Source: Oehlia diaphana (Eukaryota > Glomeromycota > Glomeromycetes > Glomerales > Glomeraceae). Taken from it: a DNA stretch of 64,000 nt. Of this stretch, positions 11,357 through 24,400 are shown in pieces. The notes beneath the pieces are model-generated. The model saw only the letters and a list, made by a program, of their open reading frames with translations, searched no databases and was not told the DNA's origin. Within the stretch, counting starts at the first letter, position 1. Each line of letters begins with the position of its first letter. A program made the position numbers and the translations under genes. The DNA lies in NCBI GenBank assembly GCA_003833135.1, contig QZLH01000027.1, positions 51,812-115,811 on the forward strand. Direction: 5' to 3'.

Positions 11357-14188
11357 TTACTTATTGTCGTCATTCTTCATGTCGCCGTTTTTTTGTTCTC
11401 CGTTTTTTTGTTCTCCATTTTTCTGTTCTACGTTTTTTTGTTCTCCATTTTTTTGTTCTACATGAGGATTGTTATGATCTCCATTCTTATACTCTCCATT
11501 TTTATATTCACTGTTCTTCTGTTCATTTACACCATTTTTATGATCTCCATGTGTATTATCAGGATCAGCTAGTGGTTGCTTCTTACTACTGGTACCACTG
11601 CTACATGTCGGATTTTCGGTAATTAGAATATTCAAGACGGCAATTTCATCTTTGCTGTCTTCTGCTTCTTTCAACGCACTAGCAACTTTCGGGTCTTTCA
11701 GCTCTTTAGCATCTTTTTTGGCTGGCTTATTAAAATGTAACAAGTAATTATCTCTGGCAGCTCGCAATGCGAACCATTTTTGCATCTATGATAATATATA
11801 TAACACAAAATAATTATTAAAAATAAATAATTTGACGTTTAATGTAAAAAATGATAATTTTGATTACCCAGCCTTTTTCTTTTTCTTCTTTACTAAACTC
11901 ATCATAGTCGTTTTCATCAAATGTCATACCATTTTCCGGCTATAAAATAAAGGTATAATTATTAGATCTAATAATTTAGATAAGGTTATAATATTTCAAC
12001 ATTAACTTACTGGATAACCATCATCTTTAATTTTCTGGTAAACTTCTTGAAAAGTAGGTGCAGTCCTCTTTCTGGTTGAATCAGTTAATATTTTATCATC
12101 ACTAACTTTCATTGTATTTGTCCAAAGCTTGGTCAGATGTGGAGTACCCATTTTCCATTTCATAGGTTCCAAATTCTTACACAATTTCATCCTCTTTTCT
12201 CGTGCTGCATCAAACTTAGAGAGGGGCTTTGGTTGCCTATCGTCATCAGATGATTTTTCAATAAATTTTTTTGCCACACTTTCGCAATTTTGACCAAACT
12301 TCCAATGGTTCCATCTTTTTTCCATATTAAGTATGTGTAGTAACGTAGTAGTGAATTTACTTCCTTCTAAAGTACTCAATTTGATTATTCTATTCCAAGT
12401 TTCTTGTATTATCTTTTGCTAAAATAAAAGATTCTGAATAAATATAGTCAATTTATTCAAAAATGCCAATAAGAACTTTACCTGTTGTTCGGTTATTGTG
12501 AAATTAGGGAGTTGTACAGCATTCGCATTATTGTATTTTGCTCTTGTTTCTTCAATACGAGCGCGTTCTTCAGCATAAAAACCTGTAAAATATTGCAATA
12601 TTATAAGAAATTGAAATAGGACTATACGACGGAAATTTGGATCTGATATCTGTTTTTAAATTAATACGTAAAAAATCAATTTATATTACTATCAATTTTA
12701 ATAGGTTTCATTTTTTTTAGGTAAAAAAAATACGGACCTCCTTGTCAAACAATGCATAACTAGTCAAATATTTGGGAAAATATTTGACATAATCTTTTGA
12801 AGAACTTATTGTTTCTTCTAAACTATCTTCAGTCTCATTATGTTTTCGTTTAGTTGAAATATTATAGTTATTTCCATTCTTTGACATCAAAATATCACCA
12901 TCGCCATCAATTTCCATAGAATTTACTTTATTTTCTACAACGGCCTTTTCTTTTTCATTGGTCACAATTTCACTAAATTGGCTTAAGACTATGTCCATTT
13001 TCTTTATTATTGAAATATCACATAACAGATCAATTAATATAATTAATATAAATAATAACAAAAAAAAAATTCTTACCTCGAGAACTACATTTAAATTATT
13101 CCCATCGAAAATTTTAGGTGGATTATTAAAATAAGTCTGAAGATTCCAAAAGGTTTTATAAAATTCAGCTTTTTCACCTAGATTTCGTTAATATGTTACT
13201 ATTACGTGTCTGTTGTTCAAAGTTAAGTAATAAATAATAAGTTGTTTACCTTCCTGCGATGCATTGTAGCTAGTTACGTTTTCAACATTACATTCTCCAC
13301 GAACATTTACACCTGATAATCAATGACAGAAAGAAATATTAATTAAAGGTTTCATATTATTCATATTATTATAAATTTAAGAATAAAATATATGTAAAGT
13401 CTACCAGATCGTTCACCAAGAGCATAGGAATTTGATAAAAATATTAAGACTCTTCCACGAAATGCATTGTGGTTAGATTTTGATGCTCTGCGAATAAGCT
13501 CATTAGACAGCCTTAAAAGAACCAATCCTTTGCCTTGTGTCGGTTTTAAATCCTATAACGGTCAGAAGAAAAAGTCATTTTTTAAGATATCTTCAATAAA
13601 TTCTAATAATCATATAAATCATCTTACCACTAGCAATCTTTGTTTATTTGTCTCTAAGAATTGATATAATGTTTCACAAACTTCCATTGGTTGGGTTTCT
13701 AAAAGTTCTTCTAGAACAGTTAGAGTCAAAGTAGGCTCACATAATTCTATCAATTTAAAACAGAAGTTAGTAAACAAAATAAGTTTCAAGAAAGAATTTT
13801 AACTAACACATTTACAGTATATCATCACCTTTGTCTACTTCATGACATCTTAATACTAAATCCAAAAGTTTAAAAGCGTTTGGTATTAACTCTTTAGGTT
13901 GAAGCGTCTATATATAAAATAAAAGCATATAGCTTTAATAAATCAAACATAATATCGAGAAAAAAAAATAATAATAATAATTAGATAAAAACTACACACT
14001 GAATATCTCATTGCTATTTTCTTAATTACATGTTCTAGAGTTAATTTACGTAATTCAAGAGTCTCTTTATTATTAACAAGAGGAGCCAGTAAGTTTCTAA
14101 TATTATCTTCTGTCTCCTCTTGTGAATCAGATAGGCATTTAAATACTACTTGTTCAATTTTGCTAGATAATTCATCGAAGGTAGCCAT
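11357..14188 (-). CDS. THOC1: THO complex subunit 1 (THOC1/HPR1-like)
   Basis: The start MATFDELSSKIEQVVFKCLS is at 14188. Spliced exons then read LQPKELIPNAFKLLDLVLRC, LVDLKPTQGKGLVLLRLSNE with LIRRASKSNHNAFRGRVLIF, and later YVKYFPKYLTSYALF, FQFLIILQYFTGF and TEQQQKIIQETWNRI. This is the efThoc1 fold typical of THO subunit 1. THO couples transcription elongation to mRNA packaging and export and limits R-loops. The last exon ends in a low-complexity hydrophilic tail of repeated EQKNG/EYKNG pentapeptides encoded by 15-bp repeats. No death-like domain was recognised in the tail. It lies head to tail with Ku70 upstream; a CACGTG at 14311 is about 120 bp before the start. No disruptive stop was seen in the spliced reading. 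Confidence 0.88.
11385..11535 (-). repeat. 15-bp in-frame tandem repeat in the THO1 C-terminal tail
   Basis: On the minus strand a 15-bp unit encodes the pentapeptide EQKNG or variants (VEQKN, EYKNG, SEYKN, DHKNG). At least five adjacent units and several diverged neighbours are visible. Because the unit is a multiple of three, copy-number change alters tail length without frameshift. Confidence 0.85.
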
Positions 14189-14860
14189 GATTGCAATAAG
14201 AATACTGTGTACTGTTTTTTGAATATATGATCCAGGTAATGGCGATCTGTCTAAAAAAGGTATGAATAAAATTATATTTTCGTCGTGTTACAACAAATCT
14301 ATAATTAATTCACGTGACTTTCCATCGAGTATCCTTATTATACGAAGGGGTGGTTTTAGCGAATTCGTAGGTTAGCTAATAAAAAGTTTATTGTTATTAT
14401 AATAGATCGCCTTAAAACATAGAGTTACGCTGATTGGCTAAAATTTTTCAAAAATGAAATATAATAGAGATCAACTATAGAGATCATATTTAACATATTT
14501 TTTGCTCAATTTGTAGGTTTCACAAAGAGTTGGATACCGTTGCTGAAGCAACATTATATGGATTGTGAGATTTGAATACTGGAGGCAACGCCCTTTTGAT
14601 TGTTGAAAAATTATTTTTTTGAATTGATATAATAAACATTAATTCAATTGTAAAATGAATATATGTAACTAATCGTCTTTAGTATATTACACTTTTATAT
14701 GTTAATATATTCAATATTGGAGATACGTAATTTAATTCCAGAATTCATAATTGGGCTTTTATCTTTATTATACTACGTTGTATTAATTATCTACTTTATA
14801 TTATAGCTTGGATTTAAAATAAATGAAAGATTATTTTTTTAAGAAACATGTGGACGAATA
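14189..14860. other. Intergenic region upstream of THO1, downstream of Ku70
   Basis: It holds the THO1 promoter and the Ku70 3' flank. The only motif noted is TTCACGTGAC at 14309-14318. No gene was seen. Confidence 0.5.
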
Positions 14861-17800
14861 TTAATTAGATGATTTAGATGATAAATATTCTTCAACTTGA
14901 TTAATTAAATCAGCTTTCAAACGAGCAGGCTTTGCTCCAGTGGTCTGAACATATGTTTTTAATTGATCTACTGTGGCCTATTAAAAATAATATAAATCAG
15001 AAATGGATACAATAAATTAAAATTACTTATTAGATATTTAATCCACAAACCGTTTTAAGCTAAAATTGTAAAAAAAAAAATTAGTTTTTCATCTTTACAT
15101 TATAATAATTTCATTTTAATAAAAGAAAGTATTGAATACCTTGTCTTGTTCCCACAATGATTTTATATCTATAGAATCAGATGAACCAGATCCACGAGTA
15201 GTTCCGCGAGTTCCGCGAGTTCCACGAGTTGTTGATGTTTTTTTAGATTGTATGGTCATTCGGTTGGCAAGCAATTCTACACTCTGTCGATCTGACTCGT
15301 CATTAAATGCCTCAATAATCGATCCAACACGCTTTTTATGAAGAATTTACATTAATATGTGAAACGTGATACTACAATAAAAAGATATATATATGAAGAA
15401 ACCTTATTTATCGTTGTATATTTTGGATTTGTCAAATCCTCAACGCCCGGTGGAACTTCCTTATCAAATGCCAGAGCTTGCAATACATCGTAGAAACGTC
15501 CCAATTCTGCATACATAACAACACATCAGACAAGCAGTTGATAGTTAAGGAATAAAAAAATTCTTACCGGGATTATTGAATTTATTGGGATCAAATCCGC
15601 CTTTCATATGTAGTTTATCAACAATTGGCTTTAGGATATCAATCATCTCATCAGGAGCTGCATAAATCGTAAATTATTTAATAAAATTTCCATTCATGAT
15701 CGTTAACATTTTTTTTTAAAAAAAATCTCATCTCACCAGGTGTAATTTCAGCGTGGGGCGGAAGTGGCCTGATATCATCAGCAAACGGGAGGGGTATCAT
15801 GTTAAATCCCGGGGGAAATATCTGTCGTTTATCTTCATCTAATTTTTCAGCCTAAATCAAACAAGGATAATATTATTATGTTTGTAATGTAAAAAAAAAT
15901 ATTCATTGATGTTTAGGTTGAATTACTTGGGCTTCTAGTACGACAAAAGAGGGGAGAGAGTTATCCCGTTTGACAAGATAACATATAGCCACTTTGCTCA
16001 TTTCTAGCATTTTTTTATGTAATGCCGCAAATGTTCTTCTGCTACCTTCAAATTGCTACAATAAAATCAATGGGAAATAAATTGGTGAAAATTTTAATTA
16101 TTCACAATAAAATACAAAACTTACTCCTTCATCAGGATATAAAAACAATGCATGTTCAACATTATAATGAAATTTAGCAGCATTCGAAGGCTTAAACCCG
16201 ATAAGATTAAGACCTAATCGTTTAAATCGAATAATTAAAATAGAATATATTTATGGCAATGATATATATGTTGATATACCCTTTTGGCCGAATCGTCTTA
16301 ATTCAGCAACTTCAGCTTTGGTGAATGCTATCTATGTAAAAATTGGAAAAAAAAAATCAGTTTTTTCTTTGTCGATATAAAATAAGTCATAACAATTGAC
16401 CTTTTCGCCTCCGTATTCATAGCAATATTTTATATCGTCAGGCATCAATTCTTGAACTGTATCCTGACAAATTATTTTTATAATTAATAAATAGCACTAA
16501 TTTATACCATTCTTGAAAAAAAAAGATATTTACCATACAAACGTATTTTGTTCTAGATTCGGCAAGTCTTGTTGTTTCTGATCTCATGTGTATCATTCTT
16601 GGCGCCGGTTTCTTTTTCTCAATGATCATAGCATATCTATAAAGTTAACCTAAAATAATGAGACCAGTACAATTCAACATTGGATGAAAAAATTGAAAGC
16701 AATACCCTTTAACACCAATGGTAAGTTCAGGTATTCCCTCATCCCCTCCAAATAGGCGAAATGGAATCGAGAACAAAGATCTTCTTGGTGATTCTTTAGC
16801 CATTATTTGAGAAATAAGACTATCAAAATTTTTTTGTGCACTGTAGTGGGGAATCTCATCCAATTCATCACTGTGAATAATTTCCTAGAACTCGTACTGA
16901 TCAGTTAAATATGATGAACGAAATAACACATGTAAAAACGTTGATATTCACCGAATAGAATGCATTAAAGTCAAAAGGATGATCCGGTTTATTTAAGCTG
17001 AACAGATTGATTTGGATACCAGATTCGGTCAAATCCTTCAAAATTTATGGAAATTTCAAAATTTCAAAATTTTAAGAGAAATCTTCAAAGAAGGACTTAT
17101 TAAATATTAAAAATATACAAACTCTTGCGCGAGTTATCGCAGTGCTGTATAAAACTGAATTTGACGCATGAGGGTTATCTTGATCAGTAATCAAGAATAT
17201 CCTTTTTGTTTTTAGAGTCTTAGAAGTCCTGAAAAGTTAAATGCAGTGAAATTAATAAAATCAAAAAGAAATATATAAATAAAACTACGTATAATAACTA
17301 CTCTTTATTGAATAATTCACTGCAAACCCAAAATACATCGCCAATTGGATATTCATCATCGGTACTACCATATTCATTATCAAAATCAACATCACCTATT
17401 TTTTTAAAAAAATTAATAAAAGACGCTTGATAACACGAATATATGAAATTATATTGTTTAATTTACCTGATGCAATATAATTTAATTCTTTAACTCTCTG
17501 AATATCAGGCGAATCAAGACTATGGAGAACATAGATATGATCTTTTTGAAGTGTATTTGATGATTTTTGCTATAGAATTAACCATTATGTTCAGATATAT
17601 TGTATTATTTATAGATCAAAAATAAAATAAGATATTATAAATACCGTTCCCATAAACACTACACCAATAAGATCAGTAGTAGTATCGGATATAAGTTTAG
17701 AGGTCATTACTTCTGAAGCACATTGAATTGCTGAACGAAACGGGATCTCTATAGCTTCATCAGATTGATTTGCTCTTAGCATTGAAGAAGATGCATCGAT

Positions 17801-18021
17801 TACAAATAAAACAGCATCTCTATTGCTAGTCATAAGCTGCCGCGAAGAATCCGTTTTTGAGTTTGATAATTTGGTTAAACAAAGTACTAAGGAAATAAGT
17901 AAATAAATAAAATTTAGACCTTCTTTGCTTCTTCTTCAATGTCTTCTTCCGCGTCAAATTCATCTTGATCTCTATCAGACAACGAAGCCCAAGAACTTGT
18001 AATCGTGTTCGAAGATGTCAT
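14861..18021 (-). CDS. KU70: Ku70 (XRCC6-like), DNA end-binding subunit of NHEJ
   Basis: The start is MTSSNTITSSWASLSDRDQD at 18021, followed by an acidic stretch and a von Willebrand A-type domain (DAVLFVIDASSSMLRANQSD; TDLIGVVFMGT; KRIFLITDQDNPH). The Ku core beta-barrel follows (IPELTIGVKGYA; YEYGGEKIAFTKAEVAELRR; GFKPSNAAKFHYNVEHALFL; VAICYLVKRDNSLPSFVVLE; PLPFADDIRPLP), then the C-terminal arm. The last exon carries a SAP DNA-binding domain (DQLKTYVQTTGAKPARLKAD to VEEYLSSK). A short Thr-Arg-Gly repeat linker (TRGTRGTRG) precedes the SAP domain. My splice reading gives about 640 residues, near the usual Ku70 size. It pairs with Ku80 (not in this window) to load the ligase machinery at double-strand breaks and telomeres. 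A CACGTG at 18208 lies about 190 bp upstream. Confidence 0.93.
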
Positions 18022-19010
18022 CGTTGAAAGCACAATGGCGCAGCGATTAGAAAATGTATGTGTGTTATATATATATTTTTTTTTCTCACATTGATAAAAT
18101 CGAGTAATTTTGCACGTTGAAAGTTAACACAACTGATCAAAATGAGTCATTAATGTAGAATCTTGGTTGGGTGATGAATAGACATCGTCACATTCGTTCT
18201 TGCCAATCACGTGGCTAGTGAAACGGCCTTCTTACCTTCTTAACCTAGACTCAGCCTATTTTTCCCTTTTACGTTTTAAAATTATTAAAAAATATAATAC
18301 AAATATTTTAATTTTAGCTAGTTTTTTGCTTATTTTATTTAACTAAAGCATTCAAGCTATACCTATACTTGAAGTTCTAAACTGCTATATAAATACTCTT
18401 AACTTTATTATTAATTTTCATGGGCTAGCTAAAATAGTTGTGAAGTGAATTTTTTTCGCAATAACACTAGAACGCGTTCTTTTTGTAAAAATTTCAGTCA
18501 GTGTTAATACAATATAGTATTTAATAACATTTAATAGAATAATAGAATGTAATTTTTAATCCTTATCAGTTATAGATTTTGGCATTTATTCATTCAAATA
18601 AGCTTTTACTTAATAAAGTGTGGTTTTATAATATAAAATTTTATTATGAATTGTTAAAATCTTTAAAAACTAGCCACATAAGCCACATATTTCGCGTAAC
18701 ATTAAAATATTTTGGCTTTTTCGCGTTAAAAATTTTCATGTACTTAATAAAAAAATGTGATAATTACAAAAGAAGATTTTTGTCGTTTTTTGATCTTAAA
18801 AATTTCCGGAAAAAAAATCCGTTTCAACGATTATAATCAAACTTAGAATTTTCCCTTCTATCCGGTCACGTATTTGTTCCAATGCAAAAATGAGTTTTCA
18901 GAATTATTAGATCTTTTCATATTCGCGAGATCACATGAAAATCAATCGTCACACGTTATTACAATCGCGCGTTTTTACGTTACAAGGCTAAAGAACTTTC
19001 CTACCGAAAA
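18022..19010. other. Divergent intergenic region between Ku70 and the dsRBD gene
   Basis: This is the shared upstream region of a minus-strand gene (Ku70) and a plus-strand gene. It contains ATCACGTGGC at 18206-18215 near Ku70. An 85-codon frame at 18579-18836 looks like random AT-rich translation and is not supported. Confidence 0.5.
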
Positions 19011-20267
19011 ATGCCATACAATTCCTTTAGAAAATTTGACTTGGATAGTTTAAACAAAGACTTCAAGAATATGAATCCCGTTGTGTTTCTTAATGTTCTA
19101 TCTCAAAAAACTAAGACTAAACCCCCGATTTATACTTTTATAACAAATGAAAAGAACGACTTTCGTTGCAAATTGGAGTACAATGGCAAGACATTTAAGG
19201 GTAAAGATTACCAACAAAATAAGCAGATGGCAAAACACTATGCAACTCGTAAAGCTGTGAAGTACCTAATTGATAATTTACCTGCAAAGTTGGTGAAGGA
19301 GATTACTCAAGCAACTTTAAATGCAGTACAATTACCTCGAAAAAAAGGGAAAGTCGGAGAGAGCGAAGTTTTACCTTCGATCAAGTGGTACCAAAAAACA
19401 TTGATTCAATTCCCACAGAAAAGACCCGTTGTTCTATTACTCGAGTTTTGTCAGTATCATAAACTTGGTTTCCCTATATATCACGAGAATCTTGATGAGA
19501 GAGGTCGTTACAAATTCGATCTTCGCGTAGGCTCTCGTGAATTCAAGCCCAACAGGTCCTTTTTACACGTACCAAAATCAAAGGATCACGTTGCAGAAAA
19601 GGGATTTATAGCCTTATTCTCTGATTTCTGCTACAAAGAACAATGTAAACTCGATACAAGGAAAGCACAAAATGGAAAATATGAGTTTCATAGTAATTAC
19701 TTTCGTCCAACAGTATGGCCATCACAAAATGCACCTGGCTCTACTTATATATCATCGGAATTGGGATCACCATTTGCAAGCGCATTTACGGAATACTACC
19801 TCCAAAAACAAAGCCATAATCAACAAACTTCAATATCTAAATCTTGGACAGTATCGAATGAGGGTAACGAAGAAGTTGTTGATATGGAAATCGATGAAAT
19901 AGATGACGTATATTATTCACGCGTTCTTTTGGAAGCCGAGCCGAAGCAAGAAGACTTTCGCGATTTGATTCTAAAAATAGTGAGGAGTCACGGATATCAT
20001 CCATACTTGCCTCCACCTCCTTGCAACAGCAAACCGATGCAGATTCGCAAGAAATCGTTCATATACAAAAAATATGTAAGTCTTTTGCATGAAATTTGTC
20101 AAGCAAAAAAATGGGAGAAGCCTACTTACAATATTGAAGGTGTTGAAGGTGGATTTAAATGTAGTATTCGAGGAAAGGATTTTAATTTTATGTCAAACAA
20201 GATATGTTACACAAAATCAAATGCGATGGAAGAAGCTGCGAGAATGGCTTATCGATTTTTCGTTTAG
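19011..20267 (+). CDS. Intronless protein with three double-stranded-RNA-binding domains
   Basis: A single exon of 418 codons beginning MPYNSFRKFDLDSLNKDFKN. Domain 1 (about residues 25-88) is a textbook dsRBD: VVFLNVLSQKTKTKPPIYTF, FRCKLEYNGKTFKGKDYQQN, then a basic helix with Lys/Arg near KQMAKHYATRKAVKYL. Domain 2 (about 137-203) starts PVVLLLEFCQYHKLGFPIYH and ends KSKDHVAEKGFIALF. Domain 3 (about 350-418) runs from YVSLLHEICQAKKWEKPTYN to AMEEAARMAYRFF. The loop between domains 2 and 3 is acidic (EVVDMEIDEIDDVYY). No catalytic domain (RNase III, helicase, deaminase, kinase) is present, so it is probably an adaptor or accessory protein. Multi-dsRBD adaptors assist Dicer-type enzymes elsewhere; that role here is inference. 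Its lack of introns contrasts with its neighbours. Confidence 0.85.
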   Translation: MPYNSFRKFDLDSLNKDFKNMNPVVFLNVLSQKTKTKPPIYTFITNEKNDFRCKLEYNGKTFKGKDYQQNKQMAKHYATRKAVKYLIDNLPAKLVKEITQATLNAVQLPRKKGKVGESEVLPSIKWYQKTLIQFPQKRPVVLLLEFCQYHKLGFPIYHENLDERGRYKFDLRVGSREFKPNRSFLHVPKSKDHVAEKGFIALFSDFCYKEQCKLDTRKAQNGKYEFHSNYFRPTVWPSQNAPGSTYISSELGSPFASAFTEYYLQKQSHNQQTSISKSWTVSNEGNEEVVDMEIDEIDDVYYSRVLLEAEPKQEDFRDLILKIVRSHGYHPYLPPPPCNSKPMQIRKKSFIYKKYVSLLHEICQAKKWEKPTYNIEGVEGGFKCSIRGKDFNFMSNKICYTKSNAMEEAARMAYRFFV

Positions 20268-21412
20268 GAACGAACTTATAAAATATTAATTCGAGATCCG
20301 GCTATAAATCAGTGAAAATTACTATCAAAAAATGGGGCGAAATTTTGTAGATCATTAATGAAATCCATTTAATTTATCACTACATCTAGTGCAACAAAAT
20401 GAAAATGTTACGCAGTATTTTATAGCAGATAAACCACAGCTTTCGAATGCATTATTAATTTTCCTTCCGATGAAAATTAAAAAATGACTTGTCTTTGTGG
20501 CGACGGCAGATTCTTATTATTTACGAATTTTCACTGATCGACATCTGGATCACGAATTAAACAAATTAATAGAACCCATTATAAATTATTAAACTCATAA
20601 ATTATTTGGCAAATAAACAATAAAGACGAACTGGACATAATAATTCATTATTCATGAAGTTGATGCTGAAGAATGTGAAAAAGAAATAATGTTTATAGTA
20701 TTTGGAAATGACATTGCCATTTCGCTCTAGCAAAACCGTGAGATGGATCAGCATATGGATATTGTGAAAAATCAGAATTAGTATTGTGACATTTTACAAA
20801 ATAATCGTTTAAATTAAATGTCTTTTACGAGCATATTGAAAGATTTTTATTTTCAAAGAATATCTTCATATTTATTGTTAATAAAGTATATAAAAATAAG
20901 AAAATTTGATATTTATTAAAGAGTATTGCTATTTGCTAAAAAGCTCACCAATATAGGGTATTAGGTGACAAAAAAAGTTACACACAAAAATTTTTTTTTT
21001 AATATAAAAATTATCTACGTGAGACATCTTCCCGATTTATAATTTTTCAGTGAATTTATCCAGTCAAATATTATAGAACAAAATGAAATGAAAGAATTGG
21101 TCAGCGATTTGTTAGAAAACCAAAAAAGAATAGATGATTTAAAATACCCTGGTTATTAATATGAGAACTGATAGGAGAATCTTCAAAAAAAAATTGGATA
21201 TTACATGGCTCGTTTTTTATAACTAGATTGTTATGGTTTCGATTAAATGATTTATTTCGTGACAAATGAAATAATGTATGCACAACTAGGTTTAAATTAT
21301 GTTTGGCGTTCGAGTTGTTTATTAAAAATTAAGCAACAAAAGGACGATTTTAATAAATTAGTTTATTACAAAATTATTATGTTTATCTTTATTTAATGAA
21401 GCCAGAAAGAAG
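20268..21412. other. Intergenic region between convergent dsRBD and SKI2 genes
   Basis: These are the 3' flanks of two convergent genes. The sequence is AT-rich with no recognised domain. A few somewhat richer patches near 20480-20780 show no sustained reading frame. Confidence 0.5.
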
Positions 21413-24400
21413 TTAAAAATACTAAAGAAAAGAACAAAAGTTTATTTAGTGATATAAAAAAGTTAATGAAAACGAAAATTTCTTATCACTTACCAAACTT
21501 TTAGCAAATACAATGTCACGTTTAATACGTTGTTGAGCTTCTTCCATTTTATTAAATAATGAAGAATCCCCAATAATTCTAGCGGCACTTTTAACTTCTC
21601 TGCAAGTTTCATCTAATCTTGTAATGCATCTTACGATAGATCCTTCTGATACATCAGTTAATTCTTTAATCTTTATAAATTCCTAATGATTAAAAATCAA
21701 AGGTTAATATAAAAGTTATTATGTTTATGTGATAAAATCATTAATTATTACCGTTTTTTTAGCCCATTCATGAACAACTTCAACAAGTCCATATTTTATA
21801 TGCTTATGTCTAATATTTTTAATTTCATCATCGACATCTTTAGGATTTTTAGGATCTTTAGGATCTCTAAAATTTTTAGGATCTTTAGGATCTCTAGAAT
21901 TTCTATCATTAAAATTTCTATCATTAAAATCTCTAAAATCTTCGTCTTCAGAAGGAGAAATGCCACATTCAAGCTGTACATTATCAACACGACATGCAAT
22001 ATCATATATAGTTTTTAATCCCTATAAATTAATTTAATTGTATTATTATTCTAAAATTGTATGATATTATGTAATTAACTAATACATACTTTCTTTAACC
22101 TTGGTGTAAGGTTTGGCGGGGCAACACTTTTATTTTTCTCTTGGAATATGAAACATGATAACAAAGCAACAATCTCCTCAGCTTCATAATCTGCTAAAAC
22201 ATTTTCAAATATTAATTCGGTAACAATCAATTCGTCGGCTGAATTGATCTAAGTTAATTAATTATACATGTTAATAGATTTATTCTCTATATTTAACTAT
22301 AACGTTAGAAATGATATGATTTTACCCCACATGCAACACGTCCTTTCAGCTGTAAGATACGATCCTCATCAATATAATTGAGTTTTTTTAATACACCTAT
22401 TCTTTGTTCAAAATCCGGGTACAATTCTAGATTTTGTTCTGATATAGTATTTTTTAAATCATCCAAATTTCTTTTAAGTAATCGTTCTTTATGTATATTT
22501 TTATACTTCAAACATAAAAATAAAATAAACCAAAATAAAATAAAAATAAGTAAAATGAGATATTAAAGCCATAAAACAATATAATATACATATTATTTAC
22601 ATGTTCAATAAATTCTGTACACATTATACACTGAAATAAAATTAATTTTTCCATTAACTTATCTCTTTCTTCCAAGTTAATTCTAAAATCCAAATCAGAT
22701 ATTCTTGACCAATCATATTCAATTATTCTGCCTACAGAAATTCATTAAAAGTTAATTCCAATACAAGTTGAATTTTGTAAAAATGTGATCTTTTCATCTT
22801 TTCTTACCTTTTTGTGTTGTATCTGTTGTATCTGCATACCGCAATAACTCTTGAGATATTCTAGAAATTTCACCTTTATCACTCTTATCAATATTATCGG
22901 AGTTTACCTATAATATAAATTTATATTTAAGTAAGTAATATCACAATATGAAAAGATAAATAGCAGGGCATACTTTGATAGAAGATTTCGTTATAAAAGC
23001 AATATCTCTGTAAGGTATAGCATCTATTTTGTGTGTATATGAATTTGGATTAGGAATAGATAACTTTGTGACAGGAAGCGGTGAACTCTCTAGTTGGATA
23101 ATAGGATACGAATTTATTCAATTAGGGTTTAGTTAAATCTTTAAATTACTTAGATAAATAGAAGGCTAACCTCGTTCAGACATGTTGTTATCCTTGTCTA
23201 AAAGCATAAAGACTTTATATGTTTTGTCATCAGGAACAATTTTAGAGCCTGCTGATGCCAAAAGCGTCTTATTTTTAGGTGGTTGCTTCAATATAACAGC
23301 CGCTACATTCCTATAAGCCTATATGACCATTGATAGATATATTATACTATATTATTCACGTACAATTTATGCGTCAAAATATATGGAAAATAAATTAACT
23401 TACGCCGTTATTAATAATAACTATTCTTCCCGGACTTAAAGCTTTATATACTATGTGCGAATTGGACGAATTCATGAGTTTGTTATAAAGAGAAGAAGTT
23501 AATCTAACAATATCCGCCGAAACATCATAATAATCATTTATATCTCGAGTACATATAGAGCAGTCAAGTTTTTGAAATGTGCTAAGCCTGTTTTCACTCT
23601 GCCATTTTAAAATATTTGTAAGTTAACATAATATTTGCATAATGAATAAGAGAATAACTACTATTGATAAACTCACTTCCGCAAAACTTTTTTCATGCAT
23701 CGGCAACATTTTCTGACTTTTATTCTCAGAAAAACTTCGCTTAATCATATCTTCAACTTGCAAGGCCTCAACACGTAATAAATTAAGTATCATATTATAA
23801 GTGAGACGAAATTTGGACTCCAATTTCGTAGGCTTATCCAATATCATCTTTTGAAGTAAAGATTGCTGTGAAAAAAAATATATTAAAATTTGCATTAATA
23901 TAGATTGCTATTAAAAACAAATAATAGATTTTTCTACCCACATTAGGAACTTCGCCATTTTTAGGGGTAATAATGACAAAACCAAATTTATCTATATCAC
24001 GTCTTCCCGCTCGTCCAGACATTTGTGTATATTCTCCCGGCAACAAATCACGAAAATTTTTTCCATCATGTTTTCTTATTTCAGAAAATACAACTGTACG
24101 TGCCGGCATATTTATACCCTATCGAGTTAAAATGGTTTAAACAGCGTAAAGCAAAATTGCAATCTTTTTTTGAAAAGAATTCAAGTTACCATAGCGAAAG
24201 TTTCTGTGGCAAAAAGAACTTTAACCAGTTTTCTTCCAAATAGGATCTCTACCATCTATTTTAAGTAGACTAAATTTATTAAATCTTCCTTCAATTACTA
24301 ATAGTAAGCATCTTTACAATACTAACCTCTTTAATGATTGGAAGTAATCCACCATGGTGTACAGCAATACCTCTTTTCAATAATTCTCTAATTCTCAATA

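Noticed and set aside
18579..18836. 85-codon ORF between Ku70 and the dsRBD gene
   Set aside because: Composition is random AT-rich, with no splice or domain support.
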